Source of the DNA: Planoprotostelium fungivorum
Lineage: Eukaryota > Evosea > Variosea > Cavosteliida > Cavosteliaceae
Reading direction: 5' to 3'
Assembly: GCA_003024175.1 (NCBI GenBank)
Contig: MDYQ01000378.1
Coordinates: forward strand, 42,470 to 106,469
Length of the DNA: 64,000 nucleotides
A model generated the notes under the pieces. It saw only the letters and a program-made list of their open reading frames with translations, made no database searches and was not told where the DNA came from. This document shows positions 24,194-33,723 of the stretch, in pieces. Each line of letters begins with the position of its first letter. The stretch's first letter is position 1. The position numbers and the translations under genes are program-made.

Positions 24194-24612
24194 AGCCTCA
24201 GTCCAACGTCATCATCATCGCATTCGAAGAGAGTTGGGCTCGTGTCTGATCGTGAGACGAGGAAGGACACGTCCAGAAATCACTGTGCAGGGACAGAGAA
24301 TAGATCCACAAAATCCTCGTCTTCAAGTTGCATCATGTGTCAGAACACAGAGATCTCATAAAGGGTGTTGACCCTCCTTCGCTGTCGTGAGACTATCGGA
24401 GGAGACTTGTCTGTGCTTGTGGTGCGGCAACACGTTGTGTTAGTTGCTCGGAATTTTGTGAAATCTTGAGGAAAGTTTGTCACGTTACATTTGAGGCTTC
24501 AAAGAAACGAATCCTTCACGATGCTTTGTGTCTTTAATCTGATCCTCCCTCCTACTCACTCGAACACGAACACACGTTCAACCACTTGGGTTTAACATAT
24601 ACACGGGACACA
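24194..24612. other. Intergenic region
   Basis: About 420 bp between SYS1 and the next plus-strand gene. No gene, repeat or clear promoter element recognised. Confidence 0.5.
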
Positions 24613-26131
24613 ATGACAACAACACCATCTCAATCGTCGTTCGCCTCTCTCGGCAGCTTCAAGCCCATCACCATGTCCGAATGGGATCTGGAAAACAGGA
24701 AGAGCAACAGACTGAGCAAGTCTTCGTTTCCAAATGCACCCTCTAGAATAGAGAGCATGGTAGGCTGACACACTATTGAACCACAACTCACTGTCCATTA
24801 GGTTCTCGAATACAAAGAGTTGCCCACTTCCTTGTCTGGATATGACACACCCCAACCTTCAGAAGCAGGTGACGATGCGCATCTACATCAAGGTGACTCA
24901 CTCAGATACAGAGTTGAACGAGCTATCTTATGTATCGTACAACATCAGCGAGTTGTCCGAGAGCGACTTCGCTAGCGGCTCGTTCGCCTCTTACCCATCG
25001 AACCCCAAGCCAGTCAAGCCAACTCTCTCCAATTCCAAGCCACTCAAGCCAACTGTCTCTAATCCGAAGACATCTGCACCATCAGAGTTCAAGCCCACTG
25101 ATTCAAAGGTCAAACTTCTCACGGACAAGATGGAGAAGCAACTATCCGTGAAGGGACCTCAGGTGAGAAGTTCCTCTTCGTCTCATTATACTCACGTGAT
25201 CAGGGTGATGATGCATTCAGAATGACCGTCTCCGCACCCGTCGGAGCCAGAGGAAAGATCAAGAGACAAGAGAAGATCCTCCCAGCATCACCTTCCGGCT
25301 CTTCATCTGCCGCAGGAAAGCAACCACAGGCACCAGCCAGTCCCATCGTCCAGAAGAAGGAAGGAGAGCCTCAGACATCAAACAAGGACAAGCTATCCGA
25401 AACGAAGGACAACAACGTCTTCCTACCCTCCCCCATCAACACCACATCCAACTACAATACTCCACAGGTGAGAAAGCGGGAGACATCATCAGCTCACACG
25501 TTCGCAAGACATCCGAAAAGGACAAGAAAGACGATCACGTGAATGATGCTGGACGCATGGTCCTCCCTCTTCAATTCCAGTCTCCCGCCATGAGCGAGGG
25601 TCACCCTTCTCAATACAATTCCAACAATCAGCACTACGCACAAGAGCATCAACAGTCCATGCAGCAGGGTGTGTGGTATCCCAATCAGGCTCCCCCACGA
25701 GGACAAGAGCCTATGTATCATTACACTCAGCCCTCTTCGTACGCACCTCAGCCACCATACCCTCACCAGGCTCCAACGTACCCACACCCGGCTCAGACGT
25801 ACTCTCACCAGGCTCCGACGTACCCTCACCAGGCTCCGACGTACCCCCACTCAGCCCCGGTGCACTCTCACCCCCAAAATTACGCACCACACCACAAGCC
25901 GAGTGGACCAGTCAGCCAGCCAGTGAGTGTAGATTGGATAGGATGAAATACTGAAGACTACAGATCTACCACCACTACGCACCTATGGAGCACGGTCCTC
26001 GTCCGACCAACTACGCACCACCTCAGCAGGGGTGTCACGTGATCGTCAACGTCGGGGGAGGCCACAGCGTTCAGATCCAGACGAATCCCAACGTGCAACT
26101 TCACATCCACACGACGACGACACGACGATAA
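24613..26131 (+). CDS. Unrecognised Ser/Pro-rich protein with YPHQAPT repeats
   Basis: Six exons can be joined in frame from MTTTPSQSSFASLGSFKP to the stop at 26129-26131, giving roughly 420 residues. The N-terminal half is Ser/Pro/Lys-rich with a repeated KPxKPTxSN unit (about 25010-25080) and a basic patch GARGKIKRQEK. The middle holds tandem Tyr-Pro-His-Gln-Ala-Pro-Thr units. The last exon ends with a compact, likely beta-stranded segment, CHVIVNVGGGHSVQIQTN, followed by VQLHIHTTTTRR. No signal peptide or membrane helix is seen, so a cytoplasmic or nuclear disordered protein is most likely. I do not recognise a family. Confidence 0.65.
25755..25875 (+). repeat. Coding repeat of 21 bp (YPHQAPT)
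   Basis: About five tandem units of TACCCTCACCAGGCTCCGACG and variants encode YPHQAPT, YPHPAQT and YSHQAPT. They lie inside the unrecognised protein. Confidence 0.85.
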
Positions 26132-26216
26132 TGGAATTGTATGCCTTCGTATAAAGAAATAACTGTTGTATTTGGATCATGAGATGATAAAGAGGCTGTG
26201 AGTAGAGCAGATGAAT

Positions 26217-26296
26217 AGAAAGTGGAGAAGATAGAAAGTGGAGAAGATAGAAAGTGGAGAAGATAGAAAGTGGAGAAGATAGAAAGTGGAGAAGAT
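26217..26296. repeat. Minisatellite, 16-bp unit x5
   Basis: Five perfect head-to-tail copies of AGAAAGTGGAGAAGAT, followed by one decayed copy. It sits in the 190-bp space between the convergent Ser/Pro-rich gene and the MADS gene. Confidence 0.97.
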
Positions 26297-26324
26297 AGAA
26301 GGTGAAGAGTATCTGTACAGTGTA

Positions 26325-27168
26325 TTACGGATAGTGGTGAGTGTTTCGTGGGTAGCCTAGAGAACTGAATGGTATGGAGTCATCTGGAGGGTGTGGGGAT
26401 TGATGAAGGTGAGTGGGAGGGAAGGGAGTATATAGAGGTTGTTGGGGATGCATCATCATCTGTGGTGACGGTGAATAGTGTTGACCTGCGAAAGGTCTGT
26501 GTCCTTCTTGTGTTGATCTCGGAGGTGGAGGCTGAGGCATGTTCATCATTGGATGATGATGATGCATCATCCTGACATCTTGTGGAGGTACGATGGGAGT
26601 AGGATGTTGTTCGTAGAGGGAGGCAGGTGGTGCCGGAGTAGAAGTGACGGCCGCTTTAGGGGAAGGTGACTTGTGTGTCTTCTGTGGAGCGGGGGGCTCA
26701 TCAGATGTAGGATCTGAGTCTAAGCAAGACTGTATCCATTCCATTCCCTCCTTCTTGTTGATGATGGGCTGCAATTTAGGCGTGGCGAACGTGTACACAT
26801 TTCCGATCTCTGAGGCAATGACCAAGAGTACTTGCGTTCCAGTTAGCGTACTCAATTCGAAAGCCTAGCGCAGGTGAGTCATCACTTGGCTGGTAATTCG
26901 CACTCACCTTCTTGATCAGACCCTGTTTCCTCTTGCTGAATGTTACATGTCTCTTGCTGCGATTCTCAATGAACTCGATGTTGATCTTCCTCTTTCCGAC
27001 TCTCTTTGGCGATTTGTCGTCATCTTTGTCTCCTTCCTCTCCTGTTGAATCGATCTCCTCGTCGATTTCATCTTGTCTGACCGCGTCAGATTCCTGCTGT
27101 TCAGATTCGACTTTTGCATCTTCTGTCTCTGCTCTCTGCCTTTTGTTCTCCTTGGGTGAGTCCAACAT
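26325..27168 (-). CDS. SRF-type MADS-box transcription factor
   Basis: Start MLDSPKENKRQRAETEDAK, then an acidic Glu/Asp/Ser stretch, then the MADS box: KRKINIEFIENRSKRHVTF, SKRKQGLIKKAFELSTLTG and QVLLVIASEIGNVYTFATP. The IxFIxxxxxRxxTFSKRKxGxxKKAFELSxLTG pattern with the TGTQVLLVIASE segment is the SRF/Mcm1 class rather than MEF2. A 45-nt intron splits the box after IKK. The C-terminal half is a Pro/His/Met-rich low-complexity tail (MMHHHHPMMNMPQPPPP), a likely activation region. MADS factors of this class bind CArG boxes as dimers in the nucleus. About 265 residues. Confidence 0.95.
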
Positions 27169-27415
27169 CACTGGGGGGTGGCTAAATTAAGTGTCGGTCT
27201 TCCAAACGGAGCTCAGTTGTAGATGAAAATGCGGGCAGTTACGCCATTCCGCAACTTCCCAAGGGCCTTCCCTCCTTGGAGTTCATTCTCTATCCATTTT
27301 TCGCTGGAAGTCATACGGACTCACTCAAAATGTCGCCCAGACATCTTCCCCATGTGCAGAATAGAATGACAGAGAATACACTGCCGACGAAAGAGACATC
27401 TGGCTGTATCTAAAT
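27169..27415. other. Short gap upstream of the MADS gene
   Basis: About 250 bp between the MADS start and the CFAP57 stop, both on the minus strand. No additional gene recognised. Confidence 0.5.
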
Positions 27416-30400
27416 TTATCCAGATGCGAAGTCCGTCGTGTTTCGGGTGGGATCGCCCCTCGTCAGTGGTCTCGAATGGGGTGTCGATCGAACTGCCTCC
27501 AGTTCGATGATCCTCTTACGAAGCCTCTTGATCTCTTCTCTTTGCATCTCGATCATTCTCAGTTCTTCCTCGCCCGAGACTTTCTCTCCCCTCTCTCGTG
27601 CAGACATAGACATGCGGGAGGAAGGAGCTCTGTCTTGCATCAGCGAACAGAACATTGAACGGATAGTATAGTGCACCTGCTCAGATTCTTGGCTTGTGTG
27701 GCATCCGGTGAGCTGGATACATCTCTTCTAGTGATGAAGACGAGCTCTTTGTCCTTTGACGATTGTTTCAATGATTTGAGTTCCCGTCTCAGTGCGTTGA
27801 TCTCACTGTGGAGCGTCAGCTTTCATCCTCGATCGTATGGCTCACTTGATGAGAGCGATGTTCTCTTGCATGATCTTGTTGCTGTCGGCCTTGTGCTTCT
27901 CCGATTCCTTGTTCAATTGTTTCTTCAGAGAGGTGACTGATTTCTCCAGGTATTCTCTCTGGCGATTGTACTCAAGTTGGATGTCCGATTGAATCACTGC
28001 CTCTTGGATCTGAATATCCACGTGCCTGGTGCATTTCAGCCTTCTATTCATACCATCGATCTCTCACGTTCTATACAATTCTTTCATTCTCTCCTTCAGG
28101 GCGTTGGGTTCTTGAATGAGAGACATGGTGTCGTGAAGGTCAGATCGGATGCGCTTGCATTCACTTTCTGCAGCTACGGCTCTCTTCTTTTGGGCTGCCG
28201 TTTCTTTCAGAATGGCCTCATTCTTCAGTCTCAAGTCTCGAATGGTGAGATCCAGGGATCCACTGTTCTTGTGATAACGCTCCAATCTGTTTGAGATGAG
28301 CAGAATGACTCTCTGTGTACGGTACTTACTCAGCGTCCATCTCTTTGATCTGATCCTTCAAATCGGTGATCTCTGAATTCAACGGTTCGATTTGCTTCTT
28401 CAATTCCTTGATGGTGTAGTCCAGTACAAACTTGAACTTCTCCAACTCCTGGTTCCTCTTCTTCAATTCAAATATCCTCTTCTCTTTGTCTCCTAACGTG
28501 TCGTCGCGATCTTTGATCTCTTTCTTCAACGCTATGATGTCCTTATCTGACATTTGATCAATACACATTCGACTGTTTAATCACTCACCCAGATGTTGAT
28601 TGCGATTGTCTTGCTGTTTACGATCGTCCTGTAGAGTCTGTATCTGCTCCTTCAGATCTTCAATGTCCTTGTTCAGGGAGTGGAATTTCTTTGACATCAG
28701 GTTGTTCTCTCCTCTCAGTCGCAAGACTTGCTGTCTTTCTGCAGACAATTTCTCCTCGTAGTCCTGCTTCTGTTGTTCTATCTCCCGATCGGCATCTTCT
28801 TCAATTTGGAACCCTAGATTGAGAACGTGAGCATGGATGACGGATATTCAGCTCACTCGTCTCATCGAATTCACTTCGAGCCTCCTCGATCTCCTTACGA
28901 GTAGCCTCGATCTTGGCTTGTCCCTCCTTCTGTCGTTGGTCGAACGCTTCTTTCGTCTCTCCGATAGCCTTCTCGTGCTTGTTCTGGATGAGGCTCAAGT
29001 TTTGTTGGTATAGAGCTTGTAGCTCTTCTTTTGACTTGGATAGCATCTGGTATCGTTCCACCTGCAATCGTTCAGATGTCTCAGGATGAATGGATTTCGT
29101 TCACCTCTTCTACGATCTGTTGTTGGTATTTGTTCTCGATGTCTTGAATTTTTCGCTTGTGCTTCTCCACTTGCTCTTTGATCTTGTTCTGTGACTCCGA
29201 CTCTGCATCAGCTTTTTCCGTGGTCAAAGATTCATATTTGATCTTCCACTGATCCAGTTGGTGTGAAAAATTCTCTTTCATCTCCTTCATTTTCTGAAGA
29301 CATTCAGATACACCATCGTTCCTCCAACTCACCTCGACGTAATTCATCTCCTTCAGCTTGATCTGATATTCATGGTGCATAGACAGTTCATCAAACTTGT
29401 ATTTCAGCTTGTCAAGAGCTAAATTTTTCTCTTCGATGTCTGATCGAGGAATGAGCATCTGATCCAAATCGGCATACAATTGGTTCTCAGTGACCTGTTG
29501 GAATCAGTGTGACAGAGTCCGTATGAACCGACCTTTCTAGCTTTCACGTCCTTACTCTTGATCTCAATCATGAAGAAACTTCCGTCTTCACCAGTGGAGA
29601 AGAGATAATTATCATCTATCGATATCCTCAACCTCGCTACTGCACCCGAGTGGCACTACAATTCGTCAACATCATCGAGATGAGTTCTCTCACCAGATAC
29701 TCTTGGTATTCGCCAGTGAGTGGAAACTTGTAACATCGAATGCAACCCTTCTCCGTACCAGCAAACAGGATTTTACCCGAATGAGAGAGTACCAATTGTT
29801 CTATGCTCACAGAGGAAAGGAAGGAGTTAGTGACCTGCCATTCGTTCACTGTGATTCAAAGTCTCCCCTTACCTCTCCGTCTACCAATTCTTTCAGCTTC
29901 TTATCTGATCCCGTTGCGTAGATGGTGTGCGAATCCTCCAGACATACGGCACTGCTGTACAGACAAGTCTTCTGAACATTCTCTGAGATTCTCTTGAAGT
30001 CCTTCAGAAGCCATTCGTAGACTGCTCCGTCTAGACCACAAGTGACGAGCCGGAGATCATCTGGAGACCAGAAGACGGATTTGACCTATATGGTTAAGCT
30101 CGATGGGTTTAGCGAGGGTCTACCTTTCCGTTATGCCCTCTGAGATTTCCCATGTTCTCGAACGTATACGTGTTGAAGATATGTACAATGGTGCCGTTGA
30201 CTGCGGCGAAGAATTGTCCTCCGTGACTGAATCGTACCTGGAGGGTGTGAGATAGATTGCGAACAGCATCTCACCTCTCGACAAGAGCGAATGTCAAAGT
30301 CGGTGACCTTGGCCAGATCTTTCATCAAGATGTTCATCAGCCTCAACTTGTCGGAGAATCCGATGAGAAGGTGGAATCCTGAAGGGTGCATAGATACGGC

Positions 30401-32041
30401 ATACACGTCCTCAGGGAAAGATTTGACCAATTCCAAGCTGTTGGTCTTGTAGTTCCACAATCTGACCTGGTGAGGATGTCAACGAGTGGCTCTCATCGCA
30501 CTCGATTCACCGTCTTGTCCGAACTACAGGTTGCCACGAGAGGTTTTCTGACACAAACATCGAGACCGTAGACAGAGCTAGAATGAAAGGAAGTCGTGAG
30601 ATATTCGAACCCAGAAGGTGAGATGGGCAGCGTATCGTCCCTGGTTAATCCCGTAGAGGGCTTCGCAGTATCTGCCTCCAAGACGGAAGGTATTGTCAGT
30701 GCGAAGATTTGATTTCTCGTCGTTGTGACCAGCAGGTGCTCCTCTGACGGAGAGATGGCCATGCTATGTACACTACCCGCACCTTCTCTGGTGTTAGAGC
30801 GTTTTACATGTCTTCACCTCACTCAGAGACGGTCCGGCCGAAGGATTAGGGGCAACTTGTACTGATAAGGAGATGAGTGGTATCGTTCTCGTTCTTCGAT
30901 AGTAATCTTTGTCGTCCGTCTTTTCGTACATCATGATATTGCCCGCGCTGCCTCCACAGATGAAACCCTGCGTCTTTCAGTTTAATCTTCGTTGAATTTG
31001 GCCGACCTTTGAATAAGAGACGATGCTGTTGATGGAATTATTGTCTTGTGGACTCTGTGGGAGGACAACCTTGGGAGAATGAGTTATCGGCATCATTCGC
31101 ACGTAGTCACCTTGAACTCTCCAGTGCTCTCGAACAACAGTAGGTCACCTCCTTCAGTTCCAACTACAATACGCTCTTCTGCCACCCAGGCGTGACACAG
31201 ACATTGCTGACGACGGTCAATGACTACGCTCACGTCGTACATCGAGTGGATCTCACTTGTGTCTGATCCCTCTTAGCGAGGGCTAATGCTGATGATGCTG
31301 AACCAGGAAGTAACTTGAGATTGTTGTCTATGTATCGATACAGCTTGAAGACACCATTTCCTGATATACAGAAGACTGAGTTATCGTTGGGATGGAAAGA
31401 ACACTGAGAGATAGCAGAGGCCGGGAGAGGCTTGAAGAAAGCCAGGGGCTTGGGCTGTTTCTCCCAATTCCAAAAGAAACAGCCAGACTCAGGTTCGGCA
31501 CCCTGCGTGATGAGATATTTGGAATCTGGGGAGAAGTTCATGCAGACGAAATGCTGAAAATTTTCAGTGGTGAATCCACTCAATAACGCACCTTAGAACC
31601 GCAGTCCCTTGTGGAGATGACTTTCTTCTTCCTCAACGTGAACAGATCGTAGATGGATACAAACGCTTGTGTTGTTCCTTTTTCTGCCACAGCCACGTAC
31701 CTCTTATTTGGACTGATACACATCGCTGTGATGCCCTCCAAGGGTTCGCTAGTACCTCCTTCGACAGTTCCTCCAATAGCGCCTATACCAAGTCAGCGGA
31801 CCGTTACATCTCGCCCCTTGAGATCTCGCCCCTTGAGATCTCACCTCCATTGATGAATTTTTGTGTCTTTCTCACTACATCGTACACAACGACGTTGTCA
31901 CCAACTGGAAAAACTGCGATGTTATCGTCGAAATACCAGATGTTATCTTGTACATCTCCCTTGAGGCCAAAACAATGCCTGCACTTTGTCAGTCACCGGC
32001 ATCCACTGTATGACTCACAATAGATTCGCTGTGACAGACAT
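27416..32041 (-). CDS. CFAP57: Cilia- and flagella-associated protein 57 (WD40 plus coiled coil)
   Basis: CFAP57 helps dock inner-arm dyneins on motile axonemes. The first exon reads MSVTANLL and joins [19 protein letters not shown], the family N-terminus. The first half (32041-29500) carries WD40 repeats, with blades such as [14 protein letters not shown] and [14 protein letters not shown]-like segments. The second half (29480-27416) is coiled coil and contains the conserved [20 protein letters not shown] and [18 protein letters not shown]. The C-terminus is a Lys/Glu helix followed by a short Arg/Pro/Thr tail. About 18 exons. Its presence implies the organism makes motile flagella at some stage. 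Some exon edges are not resolved, but family assignment is firm. Confidence 0.93.
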
Positions 32042-32333
32042 AGTGTAGGTCTAAAAGACCAAACCAGCCCTTCGATTGCAGCAAATTCAAAAATGGTCGA
32101 GAGCCCGAAATAGCACATCATCACCCGTGAAAAAATGACCCACCCAACGGCTGTATCTCGTTCAGGGAAGCCCGTTCACGCAGGAGGATGAGGACTAATT
32201 CTGTATGTTGTCTGTGTCATCACCATCAACTTGTCGAAATATAATTGGCGTTTCAAATGTCTGTGAAGGTGTGCGACCTGATACCCGCTGATGACAGACG
32301 AGCGATCGGACTGAAACCTATGAAGACAGAAGC
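32042..32333. promoter_or_regulatory. Divergent promoter between CFAP57 and the transporter
   Basis: About 290 bp separating two start codons on opposite strands. No gene seen; individual elements cannot be assigned. Confidence 0.5.
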
Positions 32334-33654
32334 ATGCGCAAAATCGACGTAGTTCATTCTAAAAAGGAGTTCGGCGAACTAAGCACAAACGAATGGTTCG
32401 ATTGGATCAGATTACACAGAAGGCGAATCTTGATTGGAGCTACAACTTTTCTCTTGTCTATACAAGCATATTTATTATCTGAAGTGGTGCAACATCATGT
32501 GAGTATGATTGAAAATCACATCTGATTAAGACATCAGGTACATGAGGGAGCATCCTCCACAGCGATAGGTCTTTTGTTTGAGTTATCAAAACTTGCCTTT
32601 TCTATGATTCTATACGGCATCAACAATACTACCACGCCGAGATCCTGGCAATCTTCCAGTTATAAGGTAGTGGTCTTCTGTTCAATTTCGTGATTCACCT
32701 CCTCAGACAATCACTCTCGATTGGTGTTCATTCATGTTGCCCGCCTCCATCTACGTCACTGCAGACATCCTCACATTCCAGATCCTATCCAACCTGTCAG
32801 AACCCACCACATTCGAGGTAAATTATAGATCACTGTCTTACGTCTCATCTCTATCAGGTGTTGGCAAACATGCGGGTGATCACCACCAGCATCTTACATA
32901 AATTCGTCTTCCAGGTAACGAAAGTCGATCCATCCTCCTCTGATGACACACCAGACGACCATCATCAACCTGCAATGGGCCGCCCTCGCCTTACTCTGCA
33001 TCGGCTCCGCCACATCACAGCTGGTGACTTGCGGCCACTCGATCATCTCGAACGTCAGTCTCTCCACCTTCTCTATGGTAGCACTCTACGCCGTGCTCTC
33101 CGCTTGCGGTGGTGTCTCCGTGGAATACATGATGAAGAGGAGGAGAAACGAATCCCTGCTGCTCCAGAACATCCAGATGCACTCCATGGGTGTCCTCTGC
33201 AACGCTGCCCTCTTGCTCTCCCTCTTTTGGAATCAAGTGATGGAGGTGAGAAGATTCGAGATGACATCATGATCATCGACATCATGGTCATCGACGACAT
33301 CTGATGGAGATAGGTGGGGGTCATCCAATTGTCTCTGGGAAAAGAGGGATGGCTCTTGGGTGCCGTGATCATCAATCACACTCTGTGTGGTCTCAGCGTA
33401 TCTGCCATCATCAAATACTGTGATGCCATCGATCGTGTATACACTCACAGCATGGGAATGCTTCTCACCATGGTAATGTCCACAGTCATACTCAGACAAG
33501 TGAGCCACATTCATCTCTCTCCTCCTCAATCGTGCAGATGCCTACCATACAGTTGATCTTTGGAGGGTTCATCGTCAGCATATCCCTCTACCTCTTCTAC
33601 ATCGAAGCGGAAAAGTTGAAGCACAGAGAGAGCGAAGAGGAGAAGGCATATTAG
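32334..33654 (+). CDS. Nucleotide-sugar transporter (SLC35A-like)
   Basis: These transporters exchange a nucleotide sugar for the nucleoside monophosphate across the Golgi membrane. The protein begins MRKIDVVHSKKEFGEL and enters its first membrane helix at RILIGATTFLLSIQAYLL. About ten hydrophobic helices follow over six or seven exons. The family core appears in LDWCSFMLPASIYVTADILT, QILSNLSEPTTFEVLANMRV and ITTSILHKFVFQ, resembling the SLC35A motif FQVLxNLKILTTALxxxxxL. Later helices are QWAALALLCIGSATSQLV and SAIIKYCDAIDRVYTHSMGM. It ends with a basic/acidic cytosolic tail, KLKHRESEEEKAY. Which sugar it carries cannot be told. Confidence 0.85.
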
Positions 33655-33715
33655 ACAAAGAGAAGGCTTGATCGAGAGGGTCTTTATGCAGAGGTGGATC
33701 CTTCGTGGAGAATGA

Positions 33716-33721
33716 AATAAA
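33716..33721 (+). terminator. Polyadenylation signal of the transporter gene
   Basis: AATAAA ends 2 bp before the stop codon of ZNF598 on the opposite strand (33724-33726), so the two mRNAs must overlap at their 3' ends. Confidence 0.6.
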
Positions 33722-33723
33722 CA

